A DNA stretch of 9,198 nucleotides from an uncultured Akkermansia sp. (lineage in GTDB: Bacteria; Verrucomicrobiota; Verrucomicrobiia; Verrucomicrobiales; Akkermansiaceae): contig CAJGCY010000104.1 of assembly GCA_904501955.1 (NCBI GenBank), forward strand, positions 1 through 9,198, given 5' to 3'. The notes below the pieces were generated by a model, which was not told the origin of the DNA, searched no databases, and saw nothing but the letters and a program-made list of their open reading frames with translations. Below, piece by piece: positions 1 to 6,311 of the stretch (positions within the stretch are counted from its first letter, which is position 1; each line of letters begins with the position of its first letter). The position numbers and the translations under genes were made by a program.

Positions 1-303
1 AATAGCCCAAGGCAAGCCGCGTAGCGGCGCAGCCTTGGGTATGGTGAAAAAATGAAATTGAGCCCGGAGCGACGGAGCGTCAGCGACGCAGCGTAGGCCG
101 ACAGATAAGGGCGAGGACCGGAGCGAAGCGACGCTCCGAGCCGGGGCGGGCACGCATTTTATTTAGATGAGTGCCAATAATTTGCGGGAATGGATGGGGC
201 CTGCCTGCTGTCGGCCTCCTCAGCTCCGCTTCGTCGGACTCCAATACCTTTTTTTGCTTATACCCAAGGTTACGCTGCTGACGCAGCTCCACCTTGGGCT
301 ATT
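1..303. repeat. MITE-like or REP-pair inverted-repeat element
   Basis: The two ends are perfect 12-bp inverted repeats: AATAGCCCAAGG at 1-12 and CCTTGGGCTATT at 292-303. Each end is itself a palindromic unit. In 1-42, CCCAAGG pairs with CCTTGGG around an inner gccgc/gcggc hairpin; in 260-303 the same outer stem surrounds gctgc/gcagc. A second nested pair is AGGCCGACAG (95-104) with CTGTCGGCCT (208-217). The centre holds a 7-bp hairpin, CGGAGCG/CGCTCCG (119-125 and 132-138). No convincing gene lies inside; open frames here are compositional. It could be a miniature transposable element, or two oppositely oriented REP-type units. The left boundary is uncertain because the window begins at the first base of the repeat. 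Confidence 0.7.
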
Positions 304-400
304 ACACTTTCGCCCCGCGTTGCGGGGCTTCAAATTCCGCTCGCTTCGCTCGCCAACTTCCGATTTATCGGACACTGATGACTTATTAGAATTTTCCATC
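304..400. repeat. adjoining palindromic repeat modules
   Basis: Directly after the large inverted repeat lie a 7-bp GC hairpin with a 3-nt loop (GCCCCGC 312-318, GCGGGGC 322-328), a cgctcgcttcgctcg-type motif (about 339-352) and a compact palindrome TCCGAT/ATCGGA (359-364 and 367-372). They look like further modules of the same intergenic repeat family. The GC hairpin lies downstream of the minus-strand gene ending at 424 and could act as a transcript end for it, but it has no clear T-run on that strand. I see no gene between 1 and 423. Confidence 0.5.
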
Positions 401-423
401 AACAAACAACCGCCCCTCGTCCA

Positions 424-1635
424 TCATGGCTGCACACAAATAGCCGTGGAGCCATCAGAATGCAAAGAAAGCACGTAATGCAAACCATCTTGTACCATGT
501 GGCGTTTTTCAAAGCAAAGAGCGGGCTTACCGGAGGCATCCCAAAAATACTCCCGCAGCAGCGTACCATCCGCAGCGTATTCACACACACGCTCAGCATA
601 CCCCAGCGACTCATTGTTACAGGGCATACCATCAGCACCTTGGTAACACTCCCACTCCACACGGCCCCGGGCATCCGTGCGCACGACATGCTCACAGCAC
701 GCGCGCGCACTCAGCATGGCCATGCCGTCTGAGTTGCACATTCTGCTGCGGGCAGAGCGCGCAGAGGGCGTCTTGTACTCCAACAAAGAGCATGCACCGC
801 AAGCAGGGTTCATCACCGGGTGCGACTGAGCATCCTGCCAAACAGTGAGCTTGTTCAATGCATCATGCGTGAGCGTTTTCTTCTCAACAGCAATACCGTG
901 AGCGTTATTGCAAGGCGCGCCGTTCACATAGTTAACACGCTTTCTGCTCAAACCATCAGCGCTGTAAGAAAAGCGAACTTCACTTTCACCATCACTGTTG
1001 ATAATGGGTTTTCCCTTACCATCCCAATGAGTAATTTGCAGCGGGCGCCCCTGGGCATCATAGCGAATACGCTGCTCTGCATAGCCCGGCATGCGGGGTA
1101 CAACCAGCTGCCCCCGTGCGTTCTTCAGCGTACGGCGAACCGGGCGTCCTGCTTCATCATACGCATATTCGCGCACCGCCACACCGGTAGCATCCTCGAC
1201 GGCTGCCCCCGCAGCATCAAAATTGGCCTTTCTCACCATGCGCCCGGCAGCATCATAGCTGATACGCTGCTCCGCAACCCTGCTGCCCGGCATGCAGGCC
1301 GGAGCCCCGTCCGTCCCGACATGCACAGCACGAACACACTGCCCCTGCGGTGAGTAGTCCAGGCGAATATGGCGCATGCCCTTCAGATTTTCCGCAGCCA
1401 AGGGTAAACTACCGACGCCCTCCGGCGGCAAAGCATCGGCATAATTCACCATACCGGTAAAAAACAGACTGCGAGAGGAGGCATCCTGCGGCTCCTCATG
1501 CAACAAGAAATGGTACCCCCCCATACCCAGCACCCCCAGCAGCAATGATAGCACAGCTAAGGTCCCGGAATAGCCCCAAGCATACCTCATAAAGGCGAAA
1601 ATCCTCTGTTTTAAGCTGTTTTTTTGCGCACTCAT
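424..1635 (-). CDS. membrane-anchored YD/RHS-like repeat protein
   Basis: A 403-aa protein with a short basic N-terminus, one hydrophobic segment at about residues 22-45 (membrane anchor or uncleaved signal) and a long extracytoplasmic body. From about residue 92 to the C-terminus it is built from roughly 32-residue units of the type YDxxGRxxxxxxxDxxGxPV...GxAxxR. Good copies start near 93, 128, 159, 192, 224, 319 and 352, and a degenerate stretch lies around 257-318. Such units resemble the YD repeats of RHS-type proteins, but no toxin domain or RHS core is present. Thirteen cysteines, including two PCNN motifs (241-244, 338-341), suggest disulphides outside the cytoplasm. The start is chosen because the membrane segment follows it and a promoter-like sequence abuts it; no Shine-Dalgarno site is visible. 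It is transcribed divergently from the capsid gene. Precise function is unknown; binding or surface structure is an inference. Confidence 0.8.
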   Translation of the reverse strand: MSAQKNSLKQRIFAFMRYAWGYSGTLAVLSLLLGVLGMGGYHFLLHEEPQDASSRSLFFTGMVNYADALPPEGVGSLPLAAENLKGMRHIRLDYSPQGQCVRAVHVGTDGAPACMPGSRVAEQRISYDAAGRMVRKANFDAAGAAVEDATGVAVREYAYDEAGRPVRRTLKNARGQLVVPRMPGYAEQRIRYDAQGRPLQITHWDGKGKPIINSDGESEVRFSYSADGLSRKRVNYVNGAPCNNAHGIAVEKKTLTHDALNKLTVWQDAQSHPVMNPACGACSLLEYKTPSARSARSRMCNSDGMAMLSARACCEHVVRTDARGRVEWECYQGADGMPCNNESLGYAERVCEYAADGTLLREYFWDASGKPALCFEKRHMVQDGLHYVLSLHSDGSTAICVQP

Positions 1636-1641
1636 GCCATT

Positions 1642-1670
1642 TTTACATTAAATTCAGCATTAAAGTTCAA
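1642..1670 (-). promoter_or_regulatory. putative promoter of the repeat-protein gene
   Basis: On the minus strand, TTGAAC (1670-1665), a 17-bp spacer and TGTAAA (1647-1642) each match the sigma70 consensus at 4 of 6 positions. The -10 box ends 6 nt before the ATG, so the predicted start point falls on the A of the start codon. The match is weak alone but repeats the spacing seen at other genes in the window. Confidence 0.4.
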
Positions 1671-1679
1671 TAACTTATA

Positions 1680-1706
1680 GCACGCAAAGGGAGTAAAAGT
1701 GCGTGC
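1680..1706. promoter_or_regulatory. 7-bp inverted repeat between divergent promoters
   Basis: GCACGCA (1680-1686) and TGCGTGC (1700-1706) form a perfect inverted repeat separated by 13 bp. It lies between the putative promoters of the repeat-protein gene and the capsid gene, where an operator shared by both would be expected. It could also be chance or a small hairpin. No binding protein can be named. Confidence 0.3.
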
Positions 1707-1721
1707 GCGGCTCAATAAATA

Positions 1722-1751
1722 GTGACAAAACGGCATTTTCCCCATTATACT
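1722..1751 (+). promoter_or_regulatory. putative promoter of the capsid gene
   Basis: GTGACA (1722-1727), an 18-bp spacer and TATACT (1746-1751) match the sigma70 boxes at 5 of 6 positions each. This is the best promoter match in the 267-bp divergent spacer. The predicted start near 1758 gives a leader of about 145 nt before the ATG at 1903. Confidence 0.5.
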
Positions 1752-1862
1752 TATACACGGCAAGAGCGCCGGGGCTGCTCCAATTCTGCAAAGAACTGCA
1801 ATCCCCCCCATGCGCCACGCGGTCTGACCCCGCAGCTCGGGTAATCTGCAGCAACCGATTTG

Positions 1863-1902
1863 CCACACCACAACTAACACACTCAAACACACTAATACAA
1901 CT
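1863..1902 (+). promoter_or_regulatory. G-free A/C-rich leader before the capsid start
   Basis: The 40 nt directly before the ATG contain no G and consist mainly of A and C, with few T. Such a stretch should stay unpaired in the mRNA and may load ribosomes without a Shine-Dalgarno site, which is absent here. The upstream part of the leader (1758-1862) is GC-rich and carries CTGCAA twice (1786-1791, 1796-1801), but I found no strong hairpin or known riboswitch. Confidence 0.4.
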
Positions 1903-2808
1903 ATGGCTGATATTGAGGCTAATTACCAGATTAAGTACAGCGAGAAGTGGGGCAGCTTCTTGCAGCAAGAGGCTTCTCGCCTCGAAAAATACGTCACCGT
2001 TGAAACCGGGCTCTCCGGTAAGATGGTTGCCTTCGACCAATACGGGTTGCTGAACTTCGAAGAGAAGTTGCAGCGCATGCAAGCCACGGAGCTCAAAGAT
2101 GCTCCTACCACGCGCCGCATCATGCACCCGCACATCTACACCCGTGCCATCGGGTTTGATGAGTTCGACGCCAAGAAACTGGCCAACATCGACATCCCCG
2201 TCAGCAAAACCATTGAGGGCTTGCGCGCTGCTGCAGGCCGCACGATGGACAAGGTGATGATTGACGGGTTCCTCGGCACGTGCTACACGGGTGAAACCGG
2301 CACAGAGGCTGTGGACTTCAGTGAAGATCAGGTCATTGAAGCGGACTACTCTGAAGACAGCGCCGGCACTGCCAGCAACCTGACCGTTGCAAAATTGCGC
2401 CGAGCCCTTGCCATGCTGCAGCAGGCCGAGGCTTGGAACGAGGAACGCCGTGCCTACGGCGATGAGTTGGTGCTCGCTTGCACGTCCTCGCAAATCAACT
2501 CACTACTCAAGGAGCCCGAGGTGTCCAGCTACGACTACAATACGGCCCGAGCCTTGGTGGAGGGTAAGGTGGATACCTTCCTGGGCTTCCGCATCATCCG
2601 CACCGAGCAGCTACCGCGCACCGCTGACGGCAGAGCATGCCTCGCGTGGGTGAAGAGCCGTGCCCAGTTCGGCATCTGGGATGACTTCAAAGTCAAAATC
2701 AGCGTTCGCGACGACTTGGAGGAGACCCTGCAAATTCGCGCCAAGTTCGCCTGCGGCGCCACCCGCCTGCAGGAGGATGCGTTCGTGAAGATTCTCTGCA
2801 AGGAGTAA
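1903..2808 (+). CDS. phage-type major capsid protein, solitary
   Basis: A 301-aa soluble protein with the layout of a tailed-phage major capsid protein of HK97-like fold. It resembles the family named 'phage capsid protein' (I believe Pfam Phage_capsid_2) found in podovirus-like phages and prophages. Visible landmarks are an N-terminal helical segment with FLQQEASRLEKYVTVET (19-35), the DAPTTRR and DEFDAKKLANID stretches (66-97), GRTMDKVMIDGFLGTCYTG (112-130), a helix near 160-178, GFRIIRTEQLP (228-238) and a C-terminal GATRLQEDAFVKI (285-297). The protein looks full length, without frameshift or premature stop. The ATG is chosen because the family-like N-terminus follows and a long G-free leader precedes it; no Shine-Dalgarno site is seen. 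No portal, terminase, protease, scaffold or tail gene lies within the window; the neighbours are a YD-repeat protein and aroB. A terminator follows. It may be a prophage relic, a domesticated shell protein, or part of a scattered gene-transfer system. Family assignment is by pattern memory, not a search. Confidence 0.8.
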   Translation: MADIEANYQIKYSEKWGSFLQQEASRLEKYVTVETGLSGKMVAFDQYGLLNFEEKLQRMQATELKDAPTTRRIMHPHIYTRAIGFDEFDAKKLANIDIPVSKTIEGLRAAAGRTMDKVMIDGFLGTCYTGETGTEAVDFSEDQVIEADYSEDSAGTASNLTVAKLRRALAMLQQAEAWNEERRAYGDELVLACTSSQINSLLKEPEVSSYDYNTARALVEGKVDTFLGFRIIRTEQLPRTADGRACLAWVKSRAQFGIWDDFKVKISVRDDLEETLQIRAKFACGATRLQEDAFVKILCKE

Positions 2809-2809
2809 C

Positions 2810-2867
2810 ACGCACCGTCACTGTGCGTACCAAAGGAGGCAGGGCTGCAAGCAGCGGCCCTGCCTTT
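2810..2867 (+). terminator. rho-independent terminator after the capsid gene
   Basis: A first small hairpin, ACGCAC/GTGCGT (2810-2815, 2823-2828), is followed by a strong 8-bp stem, GGCAGGGC (2838-2845) with GCCCTGCC (2857-2864), extendable by one A-T pair and ending in TTTCT. This separates capsid transcription from aroB. The T-run is short (TTT), so efficiency is uncertain. Confidence 0.65.
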
Positions 2868-2918
2868 CTGCACTGCGCAAATACGGAAATTCACTTACGA
2901 TACGTACACAATAAAAAC

Positions 2919-2946
2919 TTGCGAGAGCACATCTTCAGGGTATAAT
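2919..2946 (+). promoter_or_regulatory. promoter directly abutting aroB
   Basis: TTGCGA (2919-2924), a 16-bp spacer and a perfect TATAAT (2941-2946). The -10 box ends 6 nt before the ATG, so the usual start point, 7 nt downstream of the box, is the A of the ATG at 2953. A GGAGG follows at 2947-2951 but leaves only 1 nt before the ATG, too close to serve as a normal ribosome binding site and probably absent from the mRNA. Confidence 0.6.
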
Positions 2947-2952
2947 GGAGGC

Positions 2953-4062
2953 ATGCCGACAGTCAGTTTATCACTCGGGGACAGGTCATACCAAGTGCAT
3001 GTAGCCAATGGCGCACTGGATGCGGTGGGATATATGGCAGAGCGCTTGAGAATAAGCGGCAAAGCTGCCATTATCACAGACAGCAACGTAAACCCGCTGT
3101 ATGCAAACCGTTTGGTACAAAGCCTGCAAGATGCGGATTACAGCTACTCCCTGCATGTTTTTGAAGCGGGAGAGCAAAGCAAAAACCTGCACACGGTTGA
3201 AACCCTGGCGGAGGAGATGGTGGCAGCCGGGCACGACCGCAGCAGCTTCATCATCGCCTTGGGTGGTGGCGTGGTAGGTGACATGGCAGGCTTTTTGGCA
3301 GCCATTTACTACCGCGGCATTCCCTTCATCCAAGTACCCACCACGGTAATGGCTCAGGTAGATAGCTCCGTGGGGGGCAAGACGGCGGTTGATATCAGCA
3401 GTGGTAAAAACCTTATCGGAGCATTCCACCAGCCCAAGCTGGTGGTGGTAGACCCCACCACCCTGCTCACCTTGCCGCCGAGAGTGCTAAGCGAAGGCAT
3501 GGCAGAGATGGTGAAACACGCCATCATCCGCAAGCCGAAAATGCTGCAACAGCTGCAGCGTTTGGCTTATGAGTTGCAGCTCGGCTTCACGCTGAACACC
3601 ATCGAACATCTTCCGGAAATCATTGCGGAAAATATTGAAATAAAGGCCCGCATTGTGGAGGAGGACGAGAAGGAAACCCGTGGTGTACGCGCCTTCCTCA
3701 ACCTTGGGCACACCCTTGGTCACGGAGTAGAAGCCAGCGTGCCCTTCGGTGAGATTTTACACGGAGAAGCCGTAAGCTTGGGACTGCGCGGCGCACTCTA
3801 CCTCTCCCGCAAGCTTAACGGGCTGAGTGATGCGGAGAGTAACGAGGTATTACGCACCTTACAATCGTTGAATCTGCCGCTCACGCTGCCCGCGAATGTC
3901 GATGTAGAGAAAGCTCTTGCATTGACTGCCTCCGACAAGAAGTTCAGCGGAGGAAACATCCGTTTTGTGTTGCTCAATGCGCTTGGGCAGCCCGAGTTCA
4001 GCGACAAAGTCAGTGCTGAAGACCTGAGAGAAGCCATGGAGCACCTCACCACCCCACTTTAA
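2953..4062 (+). CDS. aroB: 3-dehydroquinate synthase
   Basis: AroB converts DAHP to 3-dehydroquinate, step two of the shikimate pathway to aromatic amino acids, in the cytoplasm with NAD+ and a divalent metal. The 369 aa match the usual family length. Visible signatures are the N-terminal LGDRSYQVHVANG (8-20), the EAGEQSKN segment (71-78), the NAD-binding ALGGGVVGD (102-110), the VPTTVMAQVDSSVGGKTAVD core (128-147), KNLIGAFHQP (152-161) and LNLGHTLGHGVEA (249-261). Metal ligands by comparison with E. coli AroB (Glu184, His247, His264) are Glu185, His253 and His270. The start at 2953 gives the family N-terminus exactly and lies 6 nt after a consensus -10 box. It probably leads an operon: the next gene starts 18 nt after its stop, without an intervening terminator. 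Confidence 0.96.
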   Translation: MPTVSLSLGDRSYQVHVANGALDAVGYMAERLRISGKAAIITDSNVNPLYANRLVQSLQDADYSYSLHVFEAGEQSKNLHTVETLAEEMVAAGHDRSSFIIALGGGVVGDMAGFLAAIYYRGIPFIQVPTTVMAQVDSSVGGKTAVDISSGKNLIGAFHQPKLVVVDPTTLLTLPPRVLSEGMAEMVKHAIIRKPKMLQQLQRLAYELQLGFTLNTIEHLPEIIAENIEIKARIVEEDEKETRGVRAFLNLGHTLGHGVEASVPFGEILHGEAVSLGLRGALYLSRKLNGLSDAESNEVLRTLQSLNLPLTLPANVDVEKALALTASDKKFSGGNIRFVLLNALGQPEFSDKVSAEDLREAMEHLTTPL

Positions 4063-4080
4063 CCTAACATTAAACGATTT

Positions 4081-5190
4081 ATGACAGACCCCAGAACCAC
4101 ACAATTGGCTAAGGCACTGGTACGCCACTCTTGCCACGTACAACCGGGCGAGCACGTACTGCTGCAGTTGTTCGACGTGCCGGAGGAAATCGGCATCGAG
4201 CTCATCCGCGCCGTGCGCGAGGCGGACGGCATTCCCCACGTTCGCGTGAACAACAACCGCATCGAGCGCGAAATGCTCGCCGGTGCTACGGACGCTCAGT
4301 ACGAATCCATTGCAGGCTTTGAGCTGGCGGAAATGGAAGCCATGGATGCCTACATCGCCATCCGCGGCAGCGCCAACAAGTTCGAGTTTGCCGGTGTGCC
4401 CGCAGATAGCATGAAGCTGGCCATGAAGCACATGCGCGCCGTGCACAACCGCCGCGTAAGCCACACCAAGTGGTGCGTGCTGCGCTGGCCCACCCCCTCT
4501 ATGGCTCAAGCGGCAGGCATGAGCACGGAGGACTTCGAGGACTTCTACTTCCGCTGCTGCTTGGCAGACTATGAGGAGCTCAACAAGGCCATGGAAAAGC
4601 TTGCCGCCCGCATGATGAAGGCGGACAAGGTGCACATCGTCGGTCCGGGCACGGACCTCACCTTCAGCATCAAGGGTATGCCCGCCATTCCCTGCGCAGG
4701 CAACTACAACATCCCCGATGGCGAGGTATTCACCGCTCCCATTCTGGACAGCGTGAACGGCACCATTCACTACACAGCCCCCACGGTATATCAGGGCATC
4801 CCCTTCGATGGCATCCGCCTGACATTCAAGGACGGCAAGATTGTGGAGGCTCACTGCAACGGCAAGGATGAAGAGCTGAACAAGATTTTGGATTCCGATG
4901 ATGGCGCTCGTTTCATCGGCGAATTCGCCTTGGGTGTAAACCCGTTCATTCTCAAGCCGATGTACGACATCCTCTTCGACGAGAAGATTGCCGGTTCCTT
5001 CCACTTCACACCCGGGCAGGCCTACGAGAACTGCGACAACGGCAACCGCTCCCAAGTGCACTGGGATATGGTGTGCATCCAACGTGCAGAATACGGTGGT
5101 GGTGAAATCTACTTCGACGGCGAGCTCATCCGCAAGGATGGCATCTTCACCGACCCCGAGCTGGCCATCCTGAACCCCGCAACTGAGTAA
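4081..5190 (+). CDS. M29-family aminopeptidase, copy 1
   Basis: A 369-aa cytoplasmic protein resembling the thermophilic-type metalloaminopeptidases (M29; AmpT, AmpS, AmpII), which remove N-terminal amino acids from peptides using a two-metal site. Family metal and catalytic residues can be placed in IPDGEVFTAP (Glu215), FIGEFALGVNP (Glu281), GSFHFTPGQ (His308) and VHWDMV (His327, Asp329). The VGPGTDLTFSI segment (187-197) is also typical. It is shorter than the well-studied enzymes, which are a little over 400 aa as I recall, mainly from compact loops near the C-terminus. The ATG follows aroB by 18 nt with no ribosome binding site. The next gene is a co-linear paralogue with a 5-nt gap, so the two are surely cotranscribed. 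Substrate preference cannot be read from sequence. Confidence 0.88.
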   Translation: MTDPRTTQLAKALVRHSCHVQPGEHVLLQLFDVPEEIGIELIRAVREADGIPHVRVNNNRIEREMLAGATDAQYESIAGFELAEMEAMDAYIAIRGSANKFEFAGVPADSMKLAMKHMRAVHNRRVSHTKWCVLRWPTPSMAQAAGMSTEDFEDFYFRCCLADYEELNKAMEKLAARMMKADKVHIVGPGTDLTFSIKGMPAIPCAGNYNIPDGEVFTAPILDSVNGTIHYTAPTVYQGIPFDGIRLTFKDGKIVEAHCNGKDEELNKILDSDDGARFIGEFALGVNPFILKPMYDILFDEKIAGSFHFTPGQAYENCDNGNRSQVHWDMVCIQRAEYGGGEIYFDGELIRKDGIFTDPELAILNPATE

Positions 5191-5195
5191 ACACC

Positions 5196-6302
5196 ATGAA
5201 AGACCCTCGTTACAAGCAACTTGCTGAGCAAGTAGTCAACTACGCCGTGCGCGTGCAGCCCGGTGAGCACGTGAACCTGCGCATGCAGGACATCCCGGAC
5301 GCCATGGTGGTGGAGCTCATCCGTGCCGTGCGTGCCGCCGGTGGTCACCCGCACATGGACATCAGCCACTCCCTCATCAGCAAAGAAATGCAGATGGGTG
5401 CCACAGAGGAGCAGTTTGAGTTGGAAGGCAAGTACCGCCTCCAGCGTGCGGAGGACATGCAGGTGCACATCTGCTTCTACGCGGATTACAACAGCTTTGA
5501 GTCCGCCTCCGTTCCGGCGGATCGCATGAAAATTGTCAGCAAGCACCTCAAGCCCGCCAGCAACCTCACCTGCAACAAGCGCAAGTGGACTATCCTGGCA
5601 TGGCCCACCTCCGCCATGGCTCAGGCTGCCGGCATGAGCACGGAGGATTTTGAGGACTTCTACTTCCGCTGCTGCTTGGCAGATTACGCCAAGCTCAAGG
5701 AGGGCATGATTAAGCTCAAGGCCATGATGGATGCCACGGATGAGGTACGCATCGTCGGTCCCGGCACAGACCTCACCTTCAGCATCAAGGATATCCCCGC
5801 CATCATCTGCGCCGGTGATTGCAACATCCCGGACGGTGAGGTATACACCGCCCCGGTGAAAGACAGCATCAACGGCACGCTCACCTACAACGCCCCGAGC
5901 ATTTACCACGGTATTCCGTTTGACGGCGTGAAGTTCCGCTTCGAGAACGGCAAGATTGTGGAGGCCCACTGCAATGGTAATGATGAGGCGCTCAACAAGA
6001 TTCTGGACACGGATGAGGGCGCACGCTTCATCGGCGAGTTCGCCTTGGGTGTGAACCCGCATGTGCTGCACCCCATGCGCGACATCCTCTTCGATGAGAA
6101 GATTGCCGGATCCTTCCACATTACCCCCGGCCAGTGCTACGATGAGGCACCCAACGGCAATGATTCCGCCATTCACTGGGATTTGGTATGCATCCAGCGC
6201 CCGGAATACGGTGGCGGTGAAATCTACTTCGACGGCAAGCTCATCCGCAAGGACGGCATCTTCACCGACCCGGAGTTGTCCATGTTCAACCCGGCAAACT
6301 GA
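5196..6302 (+). CDS. M29-family aminopeptidase, copy 2
   Basis: A 368-aa paralogue of the preceding gene. The two align end to end without an internal gap; by hand count about 230 of 368 residues are identical. Identity is about 43% over residues 1-140 but about 75% from 141 to the end, including an unbroken identical run at 141-164. The catalytic and metal residues sit at the same positions (Glu215, Glu281, His308, His327, Asp329), so this copy should also be active. The N-terminal half, which differs, may set substrate or partner specificity, or gene conversion may have kept the second halves alike. It starts 5 nt after copy 1 with no Shine-Dalgarno site, consistent with coupled translation. 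Confidence 0.88.
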   Translation: MKDPRYKQLAEQVVNYAVRVQPGEHVNLRMQDIPDAMVVELIRAVRAAGGHPHMDISHSLISKEMQMGATEEQFELEGKYRLQRAEDMQVHICFYADYNSFESASVPADRMKIVSKHLKPASNLTCNKRKWTILAWPTSAMAQAAGMSTEDFEDFYFRCCLADYAKLKEGMIKLKAMMDATDEVRIVGPGTDLTFSIKDIPAIICAGDCNIPDGEVYTAPVKDSINGTLTYNAPSIYHGIPFDGVKFRFENGKIVEAHCNGNDEALNKILDTDEGARFIGEFALGVNPHVLHPMRDILFDEKIAGSFHITPGQCYDEAPNGNDSAIHWDLVCIQRPEYGGGEIYFDGKLIRKDGIFTDPELSMFNPAN

Positions 6303-6311
6303 TAAACAGCT

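Noticed and set aside
1..400. CRISPR array
   Set aside because: The repeats are inverted and nested, not direct repeats with regular spacers.
167..478. Plus-strand frames within the repeat cluster as small genes
   Set aside because: They run through inverted-repeat modules and have no ribosome binding site or conserved features; their reading follows from repeat composition.
820..1353. 177-codon plus-strand frame inside the repeat-protein gene
   Set aside because: The minus-strand frame has regular YD-like repeats over this region, which cannot be accidental.
1632..1892. 86-codon minus-strand frame overlapping the repeat-protein start by ATGA
   Set aside because: It would run through the proposed divergent promoters, has no recognisable features, and its overlap with the start is probably chance.
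1675..2493. 272-codon open frame on the minus strand opposite the capsid gene
   Set aside because: Antisense to a recognisable capsid protein and without a recognisable domain.
2832..2839. AAAGGAGG, a perfect Shine-Dalgarno sequence
   Set aside because: No start codon follows at a useful distance; it forms part of the terminator stem and its flank.
2947..2951. GGAGG before aroB as a ribosome binding site
   Set aside because: Only 1 nt separates it from the ATG, and the TATAAT immediately upstream implies that it lies before the transcription start.
3859..5082. 407-codon open frame on the minus strand across the aroB end and the first peptidase
   Set aside because: Same compositional shadow effect; the plus strand here has strong family matches.
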